Assembly (NCBI GenBank): GCA_031769625.1
Contig: JAUIMM010000135.1
Coordinates: 2,439,001-2,503,000 of the forward strand
Source of the DNA: Taudactylus pleione
Taxonomy: Eukaryota; Chordata; Amphibia; Anura; Myobatrachidae
Direction: 5' to 3'
DNA: 64,000 bases
This document shows positions 30,005 through 42,704 of this stretch, one piece after another (position 1 is the stretch's first letter; each line of letters starts with the position of its first letter). The translations under genes and the position numbers were made by a program. The notes under the pieces were generated by a model. That model was not told the DNA's origin, made no database searches, and saw nothing but the letters and a program-made list of their open reading frames with translations.

Positions 30005-30362
30005 GGAATCGGTATGTAATGCTGCCGGATGTATTGACGGAGAACTAAATACCGACGCTGGAAGCCCAAACCATCAAGATCCCGAAAGGGGCTGGTAAGT
30101 ACCCTAACCCTCCCCTCTCCCCCACTAGCCCTCCCGGGGGGTTCTCAACCCTAAGTCCCCCCGGGGGTGCCTAAAACTAACCCTCCCCCCCACGGCTAAC
30201 AATCCCCGCTTACCTTCATTTGGGATGCCGGGTGTTGGGATTTCGGGGTCTGGCTAAAGATAGGAGTCGTATTTAGACGCCTATCTTTAGTACAGAGTCG
30301 GGCTTCCAGTGTCTGGATTCCGACGTCCGGCATTCCTGACGCCGGTAAATAAACTGCATCCC
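30005..30362. mobile_element. TTAGGG-bearing MITE, unit 1, with proven target duplication
   Basis: GTAGAATG flanks both sides (29997-30004 and 30363-30370). Unit 3 retains the uninterrupted site at 52470-52477. The same insertion is in unit 2 (37143-37502). The interior has CCCTAACCCTCCC and CCTAAAACTAACCC blocks. Confidence 0.9.
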
Positions 30363-32167
30363 GTAGAATGTATATAGTTAGTCAAGATTTCAATATATGT
30401 AATGCATGCACATGGAATTTAGACATACAGGGCTGTTCTTCCCAAGAGGCAGGGTATGAACATTCTCTGTGGCACCACCAATGTCTCCTCCTTGTGTGTT
30501 CCTGTCATAAGCTGCTGTGCACTGATTGTAGAGGAGATCCTGCAATGTTAGTAGTACAATGATGGACAGCATGAGTGGAATACCCCTACTCTTTACCGTG
30601 TCAATCATCTTCCCTCTTGAATGAAATCCTTGTGACTTGAGAGACTGGAAGAGCAGAGCTGGAAGAGTGTAGAAGTATTGCAGTGGGTGGCAGAAGAGGG
30701 CACACTGCCCAAGGATATATAACTTGTATAGTATGTGTTATTGGCAGATCATACAATGGTAGTAGGAGAGAGCAGTGTGAGATGGAGGTCAGTCCACACG
30801 GCAGATACAGTCAATTTAACCAGGGAATGTTTTATTAACTGGTAGAAACAGGTACAGGATAATACAGGGACAAACAGTATGCAGCAGGAGCAGGATACAA
30901 GGATGTCCAGTTGCACCCAGGAGCATAAATAGTAGTGCTGGTACTTGTGGTGCGCCTGCATGTACACACTCCGTAAGCATATATGTATGCAGTGCTGGCA
31001 ATGGGATGTCTATAAAATATAGTGGTGGTGACACTGGGTAAGACTCCCATGGGCTCTAGGAAACTGTGAACTGTATTGGTGTTGGGATCCATGTACAGTA
31101 CTTGGAGATATTGTGCAACACACCCACTCATGGTAACAGTCCTCCAGCTATGGCTTGGTTACGGCATCCATGACCAGAAGGGCCCCTGAATATTCAGGTG
31201 CTTATCACAAGGTTACATAGTGGAGTGAACACATGGTTTTATTGCATAATTTTAGCACTGGACCAAACAAAATCATTTTATTACACTTCTTCCTCCAGCA
31301 CAATACACATAATGGTTGCTTAAAACATTTTCAGCGCCAATCTCCTCCTGTTCAAATCATAATGGTTACAAGCACAACTTCTCCTGCTTCCCCCTGCACG
31401 GTACTTTCTGCAGATGTTACATGCAATTGGTTACACAAACTCCTTCTCCTCCTGCACAATATTCGTCACGGTTGCAAACAGGAATTAATTTATATTTTAC
31501 ACCTCATTCAAACATCTCCAGCACAGTCTTAAGCATTATGTCACAGCAATAAATACTGAGTTGTCACCTGGATCCTTCACAGCTGTGTGTCCTTCCCTTC
31601 CATTAAGGGGTCACTCAGCAAGGACAATTTCCAGAGATTCTCCCTTCTTTTCTCTGGGGATCCTACCCCTTATTGTTTTATATAGTCACTCACCCAGTTC
31701 CACTCTGGGTGGCCTCTGCCCTTCTCACTTCACAGGAGGTCCCTCACTGACCATCAACTGTGGCCTAAATGATTCCTCTACTGGTCCTCTACAGGGGTTA
31801 CTGTGCAGGAGCTCTCTCGCTGTACTGCACACACTTACATTGCAGACACCCTGTACATGGGCAGCATTTCTTCTCTCCTTACAGTAGCTGCTACTGCCTC
31901 CTCACTGGCAGGAGTCTCTTACTTACTGCAGGGCCTCACTCCCTGAATACACCCCACTCACTGGTAGCCATGCTACATGGGGCAGTGCTCCCCTCTCATA
32001 GTGCCATGGAGCTAGTCCCCTCCGCTGCACAGCTTCATTGCATCATTGCTGCACTGGGCAGCCGTTCTCGCCTAGGTCACCAGGGACAGGGCTTCCTCCA
32101 TCATTGTCTCGGGTCAGATGTTTCACATACACTTGATTGTCTTCCTCTCTCCCTCAGTGTTTGCCTC

Positions 32168-32347
32168 TCAGTACAATGCTCCTCGCTGCAGAACCTTCAT
32201 CATTGCTTCTCTCTGATCCATTCTCGCCACTAAGCTGTCCTCTGTGACAGGTGCTGCATGGACCATGGCTGACAGCAGAGGTCGTCTGCTTGCATAATAC
32301 GTTGTCACGGCCAACAGGCAGATGGTATATGCCTTGGAAAATATCAT
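32168..32347 (-). CDS. Candidate small secreted protein, unit 2
   Basis: The unit 2 copy of the 59-aa frame at 24911-25090, with the ATG at 32347-32345 and the same upstream TTTAG acceptor. It differs from unit 1 by three bases: one silent Gly change and two in one codon (Lys44 to Asp). By eye the roughly 210 bp below it differ at some 17 sites plus indels. Function unknown; see unit 1. Confidence 0.3.
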   Translation of the reverse strand: MIFSKAYTICLLAVTTYYASRRPLLSAMVHAAPVTEDSLVARMDQREAMMKVLQRGALY

Positions 32348-32421
32348 TTTCCTAAACAACACAAAGAAGGTGCACATTATTAATATCATATGCTGCTCAT
32401 AGAAACAGGACAGGTCTCTCT

Positions 32422-32463
<42 letters not shown>

Positions 32464-32630
32464 AATATATATATATATATATATATATACTGTATATAAA
32501 CAATTTAACACATTGGTCATTTATCAACATAATCAGAACTGTCAACATTGTCAGAATTTTGATATTACCATTAGCTTAGGGTAAGGGTTACCGTGAGAGT
32601 TAGGGTCAGGATTGCATTAAAAAGACTATA

Positions 32631-33111
32631 GGGCCTATTCATCATCGGTGGCCGAATGGCCCCCGATGATTAAGTAATGATCTCACTGCGAGGGATATTT
32701 AAATATCCAACTCGCAGCGGGGGAAACTTGACTCCGGAGCAATGCTCCGAAAAGCAGCTGTCCCCTCGGTTAGTATCCCAGCTACAGATGTAGCTGCGTT
32801 ACTTACCTCTTCCCGGTCGGCCCGGCTACGCAAGCCAAGGTCACGCATGTGCACAACCGCCTGGGAGGTAGTGAGGAGGTGGCGGAGGGATCTGCTCGGA
32901 TCCCTCTTCGCATCCCCGGAACTCCTGCCCATAGGAAGGAGCGGGCTACGAGAGCAAGCACCATCTGAATATGGCGCTTGTTCGTGCAGTTTTCTGAATA
33001 TCAGGTGGTCCTATCGGACCCCTGATGATGAATGGCCCGGTAACTAAAATATGCGGAAACTAGTGTTTCCGAATGGTTACCGGGTCATTTATCATATGAT
33101 GAACAGGCCCC
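32631..33111. mobile_element. MITE ending GGGCCTATTCATCATC, unit 2
   Basis: The ends GGGCCTATTCATCATC and the inverse of GGGGCCTGTTCATCAT are flanked by TA. It is also in unit 3 (39705-40177). Unit 1 has different sequence at this place. Confidence 0.75.
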
Positions 33112-33417
33112 TATGGTTCAACAATGTCGATATACAGAAATGACAACATGATCCATGTCAACAGTATAACATGCCAACATGTTCACTGTTCACATTATGG
33201 CCATGACAACAGTCTCATGTCGACATAATGATTGGCGACATTGTGAATGTCCAAAAAGTACACAATATCCCTGCTGTATATGTCTCCCCCAGTATGCATA
33301 CATGCCAATACCAATGTATACATCTTGTTCCCTGAGTGATATGGACAGGCAGATGCATCAGGCTAGTGCAGAATGGGGAGACAGGCTGCTGTGTGACTGA
33401 TCTGTGTGTATTACAAA

Positions 33418-33705
33418 CAGAGCCGTAACTAGAGTTTTTGCTACCCTGTGCCAGAGAGAGCATTGGCGCCACCCTCCAAATTGTTAAGTAGGGACACAAG
33501 ATAGTGCACCTGAAAAAGGGCCATGGCCTCATGGGGAAGGGCCAGGGAAGAGATAGAGGACGCCAGGAGATGCTGGGGATAAAAGAAGAGGAAGCTACAA
33601 GTGAGAATGGTCATAAACAGGAAAACTGGCAGGCCCAAACAGCGCCCCCTGCCCTGCGGTGCCTTGTGCCATGGCAAAGGCCACGCTACCCTAGTTACGA
33701 CCCTG
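33418..33705. mobile_element. Non-autonomous hAT MITE, unit 2
   Basis: The ends CAGAGCCGTAACTAGA and the inverse of CAGGGTCGTAACTAGG are flanked by ATTACAAA/AATACAAA. It is absent from unit 1, which keeps GCAATACAAATGTC, and present in unit 3 (40505-40792). A related copy in opposite orientation is at 42364-42643. Confidence 0.85.
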
Positions 33706-35029
33706 AATACAAATGTCTGCTAATAACACCTGGGAAATCAGTAATAATAAAATTTTTAACATATGTAACTTCTACAAAAGTTGGAAAAAACCTCCTTCTA
33801 AACCTGTCATATTGGAAGACAGAGGCGGATCAGGCATCACCGGGCCCCTAAACAAATGTAACTATGGGCCCTGTGATGTCACACTAGCCTCCTGAGATAT
33901 TGTCAGTCTGTAACTATGACCCGTTACTCATGTCATACCCCATCTACTACACACCTTATAGAGCACAGCAGTGATGGTGGGTGATGAGCAGAGGCTGCGT
34001 AGACCAAATCCTGCGATTTTACAGATTCAAAGTATTTGGAGCCGGAACAGTGAGGACGCCGGTTATAGATAATCTAACAGAATAAAATAAAATAAACAAA
34101 CTATGCTGTGGTAACTGTAATTGTGTTACCAACACAACTAACACAGACCAACGTCTCTGAGGAGACTGAACACCTACGTCAGTAGTGACTCTATGGAATG
34201 TTACAGCATCACAGAGCTCTACTGTCAGAGCCTTTGTGATGTCATCCCCATCACGTCACATGGTCTCACTGTGCATGGCTCCTGTATCCTCTGTATGTAA
34301 TGGGAAATATACAGAGATTATTGGTTTGGAATTATTTCTCTGTATGATTTCCATAAAACATGTACTGTAGTAATAACTTATACTACGCTTAGAACATCAT
34401 GTTCTATAGATTTCTGGTTATAGCTGTGAGTGAAAACAATGAGGGTGATCGTTAAATTTATAAAAATAATTTTTCATAGATTTTCAATTGGGAAAAGGGA
34501 CAAGAAGGCCATAGACTTGATCTGCCCGCACCAAGTACCCTAGTAGCATCCATTTCTGGTAAGGCCATGTCTCTCTTCTATGACACTATAAGAATGTGTG
34601 AATTTCCCATAGAAATGTGGACTGTAGGTACTGTACAGTGCGGTAACAGGGCTTTGTGTCATCCCCTAATCCATTGACATCATGACGTCATGCCCAGGGA
34701 AGCATGCCCACTGGTTCCAGTAAGCAGAGCGTCCATATATTAAGGAAAGTGCCCCCCCTTCCGTATTGACCAATGTGCCCCCCTTTCCGTATTCAGCAAA
34801 CTCTGAAAACTTATGGCATTTGTTCCCAATAGCCTTATTTTTCCTATTACAAGGAGTTCCATAGTGCGAAGTGGTGTGGCACACTTTGTCGACATTCATT
34901 ATGTCAACATGAGAATGTTGACATAGTTGTAATGTATACATTAACCATGATGACATTCATCATGTAGACACTGATGTAACGGCGACATTCTGTTAAAATG
35001 TTGACCATGTGCTTGTAATCTAATTCTAT

Positions 35030-35672
35030 GCCTATCCCTATACCTAATGTTAACCCTAACACCTTAACAGAGTGTATACATATATATAAATAAATATATA
35101 TAAGTCCAGTGATCGGAGCACTCATAAATGTCTGATGCAGAGGGAATAACCCAAGCACTAATTCTAATGCTAAGCCTAACACTAATCATAACCTAACCCT
35201 ATCCCTAATACCAACCATAATGCTAATACCAACCCTATCCTCAACACTAACCCTAACTTTATCCATAATGCTAACACTAACCCTAATGATAACCCTAACA
35301 CTAACCCTATCTCTAACACTAACCCTAATGATAACCCTACACTAACCATAAGACTAACCCTAACAATAACGCTAACCCTATCCCTAACACCAACCATAAT
35401 GCTAATACCAACCCTATCCTCAACACTAACCCTAACTTTATCCATAATGCTAACATTAACCCTACTGATAACCCTAACACTAACCCTAATACTAACCATA
35501 AGACTAACCCTAACAATAACTCTAACACTAGCCGTAATGCTAACCCTATCCCTAAAACTAAACCTAATTATATCCCTAACACTAACCCTATTCCTAGTGC
35601 TAACCCTAATGCTAACCCTAATACTAATGCTAATCCTATCAATAACACTAACCATAATGCTAACCCTAACAC
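35030..35672. repeat. Telomere-like array in unit 2
   Basis: Degenerate CCCTAA-type hexamers interrupted at 35069-35146 by a 78-bp non-array insert (separate entry). A stretch of about 180 bp (CCAACCATAATGCTAATACC...) is itself duplicated near 35210 and 35390. Confidence 0.9.
35069..35146 (-). repeat. 78-bp inverted copy of 36189-36266
   Basis: It is the reverse complement of 36189-36266 with only a few differences (AGAGTGTATACATATATA ... GATGCAGAGGGAA). It lies inside the telomere-like array where units 1 and 3 have plain array. Confidence 0.9.
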
Positions 35673-36338
35673 CAGTGGCATAACTGTACAGGGTGCAAGG
35701 GGTGCACTTGCTATGGGGCCCATCGGCCCAGCAAGCAACCCCCTGCGCCCATAGGCAAAACTGTAGGATGGTCCGGATTTGCAGCATTGAAATCACTGTC
35801 TCTGCTGCTTTTTTATGTAAATCTGTGTGGAGCCTCAGATGATCAGACGTTCAGGCTGCTCAGCGCCGTCAGCGGGAACGCACATAGCGTGACGTGACAT
35901 CATCGCACCCACCTAGACTAGTATGAAGAGGAGCTGAGGACGGAACAGCGATGGAGCCAGCAGCCAGAGAGGATGCTTAGTAGTAACGGCCGCAGCAGCC
36001 AGAGAGCAGCGAGAGGATGCTGCCAGTTACAGACAGCTACTGCTGCTGGAGGAGACAAGTGGCCCCGGCATATGATTTTTCAAGAACCCATTTCATAGGT
36101 GGGCTGACCTCTCTCTTACTAGTTACCCCACAATAACTAGTTGACCACTATACTAGTTACAATATCATGTGGTGAGTTTATTTTATTATTCCCTCTGCAT
36201 CAGTCACTTATGAGTGCTCCGATCACTGGACTTATATATATTTATTTATATATATGTATACACTCTGGTTGAGGCCCGAGTTGGGGGGTCCCTTAAAAAA
36301 TGTTCTATGGTGCCCACAAAGTTCTAGTTACGCCCCTG
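35673..36338. mobile_element. Non-autonomous hAT element, unit 2
   Basis: Same element as 28690-29229 but with an extra TA-rich and CTCTGGTTGAGGCCCGAG segment before the right end. It is flanked by CCTAACAC/CCTAACGC. Confidence 0.8.
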
Positions 36339-36444
36339 CCTAACGCTAACCCTAATGCCAACCCTATCAATAACGATAACCAAAATGCTAACACTAACGC
36401 AAACCAAATCCCTAACACTAACCCTAATGGTAACACTAATACTA

Positions 36445-36769
36445 AGGGTGGGTACACACCTAAACGACCGGCAATCATGCTGATGTTCAGAGCGATTTGA
36501 CTTCACCCTGGTAATCGCATGATTGCCGGTACACACTTAAAAGAATTAATGAATAACGGAATGATCACTGTTCCGTCCTTCATTAATATGTACAGAAACA
36601 CAAGCGATATTGTGTGATTGGCCGTGCAGCACGTACAATGACACAAGATCGCATGCGACCACGGGAGATGCAAATCGAGCATACACACTGCACGATATGC
36701 CCGATTTCTCGTTCCGATTTGTCCAAATTGGCCAAAGCGGGCTGATATCGTTTATGTGTGTACCCAGCC
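36445..36769. mobile_element. GGTACACAC-type MITE, unit 2
   Basis: AGGGTGGGTACACA at the left, TGTGTACCCAGCC at the right, TA on both sides, in CCCTAA-type sequence. Confidence 0.8.
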
Positions 36770-37142
36770 TAACCCTATCCTTGACACTAACCCTAATGCT
36801 AACCCTAACCCTAGCCCTAATGCTGACCGTAACATTAACCCTATCCATAATGCAAACCCTAACACACCCTAACACTAACCTTAAAGCTAATGGAAATGAG
36901 GCCATTATGAAAATGTCAACATGTCTCATGTTGTCATTTTGCTAGTGTAGACATTAATGATGTTATACATTTTATACAGGACGGCAGAACAGCCCCCTCA
37001 GTTTGGGACTGTCACACCTAAATCAGGACGGTAAGGGAGTATGTATAGAATGTGCAATGTACCTGGTCACAGAACCACCTAACATCAGAAGGCTGATCTG
37101 CTAGCTTGCAGCAGTGGAAATTTACAGCACACATGTAGAATG

Positions 37143-37502
37143 GGAATCGGTATGTAATGCTGCCGGATGTATTGACGGAGGACTAAATAACGACTCAGGG
37201 AGCCCAAACCATCAAGATCCCGAATGGGGCTGGTAAGTACCCTAACCCTCCCCTCTCCCCACCTAGCCCTCCCGCGGGGGTTCACAACCCTAAGTCCCCC
37301 CGGGGGTGCCTAAAACTAACCCTCCCCCCCACGGCTAACAATCCCCGCTTAACTTCGTTTGGGATGCCGGGTGTTGAGATTTCGGCATCTGGATAAAGAT
37401 AGGCGTCGGTATTTAGACGCCTATCTTTAGTACAGAGTCGGGCTTCCAGTGTCGGGATTCCGACGTCCGGCATTCCTGACGCCGGTAAATAAACTGCATC
37501 CC
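37143..37502. mobile_element. TTAGGG-bearing MITE, unit 2
   Basis: GTAGAATG on both sides (37135-37142 and 37503-37510). Same insertion event as 30005-30362. Confidence 0.9.
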
Positions 37503-39282
37503 GTAGAATGTATATAGTTAGTCAAGATCTCAATATATGTAATGTATGCACATGGAATTTAGACATACAGGGCTGTTCTTCCCAAGAGGCAGGGTATGAA
37601 CATTCTCTGTGGCACCACCGATGTCTCCTCCTTGTGTGTTCCTGTCATAGGCTGCTGTGCACTGATTGTAGAAGGGATCCTGCAATCACAGTAGTACAAT
37701 GATGGACAGCATGAGTGGAATACCCCTACTCTTTACCATGTCAATTATCTTCTGGAAGAGCAGGGCTGGAAGAGTGTAGAAGTATTGCAGTGGGTGGCAG
37801 AAGAGGGCACACTGCCCAAGGATATATAACTTGTATAGTATGTTATTGGCAGATCATACAATGGTAGTAGGAGAGAGCAGTGTGAGATGGAGGTCAGTCC
37901 ACACGGCAGATACAGTCAATTTAACCAGGGAATGTTTTATTAACTGGTAGAAACAGGTACAGGATAACACAGAGACAAACAGTATGCAGCAGGAGCAGGA
38001 TACAAGGATGTCCAGTTGCACCCAGGAGCATAAATAGTAGTGCTGGTACTTGTGGTGCGCCTGCATGTACACACTCCGTAAGCATATATGTATGCAGTGC
38101 TGGCAATGGGATGTCTATAAAATATAGTGGTGGTGACACTGGGTAAGACTCCCATGGGCTCTAGGAAACTGTGAACTGTATTGGTGTTGGGATCCATGTA
38201 CAGTACTTGGAGATATTGTGCAACACACCCACTCATGGTAACAGTCCTCCAGCTATGGCCTGGTTATGGCATCCATGACCAGAAGGGCTCCTGAATATTC
38301 AGGTGCTTATCACAAGGTTACATAGTGGAGCGAACCCATGGTTTTATTGCAAGCAAGACAAATAATTTTAGCACTGGACCAAACAAAATCATTTTATTAC
38401 ACTTCTTCCTCCAGCACAATACACATAATGGTTGCTTAAAACATTTTCAGCGCCAATCTCCTCCTGCTCAAATCATAATGGTTACAAGCACAACTTCTCC
38501 TGCTTCCCCCTGCACAGTACTTTCTGCAGTTGTTACATGCAATTGGTTACACAAACTCCTTCCCCTCCTGCACAATATTCGTCACGGTTGCAAACAGGAA
38601 TTAATTTATATTTTACACCTCAATCAAACATCTCCAGCACAGTCTTAAGTATTATGTCACAGCAATAAATACTGAGTTATCACCTGGATCCCTCACAGCT
38701 GTGTGTCCTTCCCTTCCATTAAGGGGTCACTCAGCAAAGACAATTTCCAGGGATTCTCCCTTCTCCTCTCTGGGGCTTCTACCCCTTATTGTTTTATATA
38801 GTCACTCACCCAGTTACACTCTGGGTGGCCTCTGCCCTTCTCACTTCACAGGAGGTCCCTCACTGACCATCAACTGTGGCCTCCATGATTCCTCTACTGG
38901 TCCTCTACAGGGGTTACTGTGCAGGAGGTCTCTCGCTGTACTGCACACACTTACATTGCAGACACCCTGTACATGGGCAGCATTTCTTCTCTCCTTACAG
39001 TAGCTGCTACTGCCTCCTCACTGGCAGGAGTCTCTTACTTACTGCAGGGCCTCACTCCCTGCATACACCCCACTCACTGGTAGCCATGCTACACGGCAGT
39101 GCTTCCCTCTCATAGTACCATGCTAGCCCTCCGCTGCACAGGTTCATTGCATCATTGCTGCACTGGGCAGCCGTTCTCGCCTAGGTCACCAGGGGCAGGG
39201 CTTCCTCCATCATTGTCTCGGGCCAGATGTTCCACATACACTTGATTGTCCTCCTCTCTCCCTCAGTGTTTGCATCTGTCTC

Positions 39283-39462
39283 TCAGTACAATGCTCCTCG
39301 CTGCAGAACCTTCATCATTGCTTCTCTCTGCTTCATTCTCGCCACTAAGCTGTCCTCTGTGACAGGTGCTGCATGGACCATGGCTGACAGCAGTGGTCGT
39401 CTGCTTGCATAACACGTTGTCACGGCCAACAGGCAGATGGTATATGCCTTGGAAAATATCAT
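39283..39462 (-). CDS. Candidate small secreted protein, unit 3
   Basis: The unit 3 copy of the 59-aa frame, with the ATG at 39462-39460. It differs from unit 1 by Tyr17 to Cys and silent changes, one in a proline codon. Same caveats as the unit 1 entry. Confidence 0.3.
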   Translation of the reverse strand: MIFSKAYTICLLAVTTCYASRRPLLSAMVHAAPVTEDSLVARMKQREAMMKVLQRGALY

Positions 39463-39529
39463 TTTCCTAAACAACACAAAGAAGGTGAACATTATTAATA
39501 TCATATGCTGCTCATAGAAACAGGACAGG

Positions 39530-39567
<38 letters not shown>

Positions 39568-39704
39568 CTGTATATAAACAATTTAACACATTGGTCATTT
39601 ATCGACATAATCAGAACTGTCAACATCATAATTTTGATATTACCATTAGCTTAGGGTAAGGGTTACCGTGAGAGTTAGGGTCAGGATTGCATTAAAAAGA
39701 CTAT

Positions 39705-40177
39705 AGGGCCTATTCATCATCGGTGGCCGAATGGCCCCCGGTGATTAAGTAATGATCTCACTGCGAGGGATATTTAAATATCCAACTCACAGTGGGGGAA
39801 ACTTGACACCGGAGCAATGCTCCGAAAAGCAGCTGTCCCCTCGGTTAGTATCCCAGCTACAGATGTAGCTGCGTTACTTACCTCTTCCCGGTCGGCCCGG
39901 CTACGCAAGCCGAGGTCACGCATGTGCACAACCGCCTGGGAGGTAGTGAGGAGGCGGCGGAGGGATCTGCTCTTCGCATCCCCGGAACTCCTGCCCATAG
40001 GAAGGATCGGGCTACGAGAGCAAGCACCATCTGAATATGGCGCTTGTTCGTGCAGTTTGCTGAATATCAGGTGGTCCTATCGGACCCCTGATGATGAATG
40101 GCCCGGTAACTAAAATATGCGGAAACTAGCGTTTCCGAATGGTTACCGGGTCATTTATCATATGATGAACAGGCCCC
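39705..40177. mobile_element. MITE ending GGGCCTATTCATCATC, unit 3
   Basis: Same insertion as 32631-33111, TA on both sides. Confidence 0.75.
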
Positions 40178-40504
40178 TATGTTTCAACAATGTCGATATA
40201 CAGAAACATCAGTGTCAACATGCCGAATGACAACATGATCCATGTCAACAGTATAACATGCCAACATGTTCACTGTTCACATTATGGCCATGACAACAGT
40301 CTCATGGCGACATAATGATTGGCGACATTGTGAATGTCCAAAAAGTACACAATATCCCTGCTGTATATGTCTCCCCCAGTATGCATACATGCCAATACCA
40401 ATGTATACATCTTGTTCCCTGAGTGATACGGACAGGCAGATGCATCAGGCTAGTGCAGAATGGGGAGACAGGCTGCTGTGTGACTGATCTGTGTGTATTA
40501 CAAA

Positions 40505-40792
40505 CAGAGCCGTAACTAGACTTTTTGGTGCCCTGTGCCAGAGAGAGCATTGGCGACCCCCTCCCAATTGTTAAGTAGGAACACAAGATAGTGCACCTGA
40601 AAAAGGGCCATGGCCTCATGGGGAAGGGCCAGGGAAGAGATAGGGGAGGCCAGGAGATGCTGGGGATAAAAGAAGAGGAAGCTACAAGTGAGAATGATCA
40701 TAAACAGGAAAATTGCCAGGCCCAAACAGCGCCCCCTGCCCTGCGGTGCCCTGTGCCATGGCACAGGCTGCGCTACCCTAGTTACGGCCCTG
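40505..40792. mobile_element. Non-autonomous hAT MITE, unit 3
   Basis: Same insertion as 33418-33705, also 288 bp. Confidence 0.85.
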
Positions 40793-42363
40793 AATACAAA
40801 TGTCTGCTAATAACACCTGGGAAATCAGTAGTAATAAAATTTTTAACATATGTAACTTCTACAAAAGTCAGAAAAAAACTCCTTCTAAACCTGTCATATT
40901 GGAAGACAGAGGCGGATCAGGCATCACCGGGCCCCTAAACAAATGTAACTATGGGCCCTGTGATGTCACACTAGCCTCCTGAGATATTGTCAGTCTGTAA
41001 CTAAGACCCGTTATTCATGTCATACCCCATCTACTACACACCTTATAGAGCACAGCAGTGATGGTGGGTGATGAGCAGAGGCTGCGTAGACCAAATCCTG
41101 CAAATTTACAGATTCAAAGTATTTGGAGCCGGAACAGTGAGGACGCCAGTTATAGATAATCTAACAGAATAAATAAAATAAAATAAACAAACTATGCTGT
41201 GGTAACTGTAATTGTGTTACCAACACAACTAACACAGACCAACGTCTCTGAGGAGACTGAGCACCTACATCAGTAGTGACTCTATGGAATGTTACAGCAT
41301 CACAGAGCTCTACTGTCAGAGCCTTTGTGATGTCATCCCCATCACATCACATGGTCTCACTGAGCATGGCTCCTGTATCCTCTGTATGTAGTGGGAAATA
41401 TACAGAGATTATTGGTTTGGAATTATTTCTCTGTATGATTTCCAGAAAACATGTACTGTAGTAATAACTTATACTACGCTTAGAACATCATGTTCTATAG
41501 ATTTCTGGTTATACCTGTGAGTGAAAACAATGAGGGTGATCGTTAAATTTATAAAAAAATAATTTTTCATAGATTTTCAATTGGGAAAAAGGGACAGGAA
41601 GGCCATAGACTTGATCTGCCCGCACCAAGTACCCTAGTAGCATCCATTTCTGGAAAGGCCATGTCTCTCTATGACACTACAAGAATGTGTGAATTTCCCA
41701 TAGAAATGTGGACTGTAGGTACTGTACAGTGCCGTAACAGGGCTTTGTGCCATCCCCTAATCCATTGACATCATGACGTCATGCCCAGGGAAGCGTGCCC
41801 ACTGGTTCCAGTAAGCAGAGCGCCCATATATTAAGGAAAGTGCCATTCATTGTTAGGAGACCAATGTGCCCCCCCTTCCGTATTCAGCAAAACTTATGGC
41901 ATTTGTTCCCAATAGCCTTATTTTTCCTATTACAAGGAGTTCCATAGTGCGAAGTGGTGTGGCACACTTTGTCGACATTCATTATGTCGACATGAGAATG
42001 TTGACAGAGTTGTAATGTCTACATTAACCATGATGACATTCATCATGTAGACACTGATGTAACGGCGACATTCTGTTAAAATGTTGACCATGTGCTTGTA
42101 ATCTAATTCTATGCCTATCCCTATACCTAATGTTAACCCTAAAACCCTAACGCTAACCCAAGCACTAATCATAATGCTAACCCTATTCCTAACGCTAACC
42201 CTAATACCAACCATAATGCTAACACTAACCGTAGCACCAACCCTGTCCTCAACACTAATGCTAACCCTATCCCTAACACTAACCCTAACTCTATCCATAA
42301 TGCTAACCCTAACATTAACTCTATCCCTAATGCTAACACTAACCCTAACGACAACCCTAACAC

Positions 42364-42643
42364 CAGGGTTGTAACTAGGGTGGTGCGACCTGTGCCATGG
42401 CACAGGGCACCGCAGGACAAGGGGCGCTGTTCGGGCTTGTCAGTTTTCTGTTTATTATCATTCTCACTTGTAGCTTCCTTTTATTCTATCCCCAGCATCT
42501 CCTGGCCTCCCCTATCTCTTCCCTGGCCCTTCCCCATGAGGCCATGCCCCTTTATCGGGTGCTTTATGTGCCTATTTGGAAAATAGGGGAGGCACCAATG
42601 CTCTTTCTGGCACAGGGCACCAAAAAGTCTAGTTACGGCTCTG
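42364..42643. mobile_element. Non-autonomous hAT MITE with perfect target duplication
   Basis: The ends CAGGGTTGTAACTAGG and the inverse of CAGAGCCGTAACTAGA are flanked by exact CCTAACAC (42356-42363 and 42644-42651). It inserted into the telomere-like array of unit 3, in reverse orientation to its relative at 40505. Confidence 0.9.
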
Positions 42644-42704
42644 CCTAACACTAACCCTAACAATAATTCTAACAATTCTAACACTAACCCTAATGTATTG
42701 CTAG

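Larger units (their letters stand above)
23904..31186. repeat. Complex tandem unit 1 (7.3 kb)
   Basis: It begins GAATATTCAGGTGCTTATCACAAGG, which recurs at 31187 and 38289. It lacks the hAT MITE found at 33418 in unit 2 and 40505 in unit 3 (empty site GCAATACAAATGTCTG near 26938). It carries the TTAGGG MITE at 30005. It has a private block at 25258-26870 with two nested MITEs. The unit is a mosaic of repeats, and no long ORF is conserved. Confidence 0.85.
31187..38288. repeat. Complex tandem unit 2 (7.1 kb), hybrid of units 1 and 3
   Basis: Left of about 35050 it matches unit 3 (hAT MITE at 33418, MITE at 32631, CTATACCTAATG wording). Right of about 35150 it matches unit 1 (TTAGGG MITE at 37143, GACACTGGGTAAGACTCCC). 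This is the pattern expected of the middle product of unequal crossing over. Confidence 0.8.

Noticed and set aside
30390..30608. Minus-strand 72-aa frame with a hydrophobic start and later cysteines (MLSIIVLLTLQ...)
   Set aside because: In units 2 and 3 a TGA interrupts the frame after VLL, and copy 0 is frameshifted. The divergence is no lower than in the flanks. A few silent changes and a 9-bp in-frame insertion near 52551 keep it a weak possibility.
23904..39620. Tandem LTR retrotransposon, with the 1.1-kb blocks at 23.9, 31.2 and 38.3 kb as LTRs
   Set aside because: The minus strand does have TATATAAA (near 24418) and AATAAA (near 24016), but the internal region has no gag/pol trace, no primer-binding site was seen, and unit 3 continues into sequence shared with copy 0.
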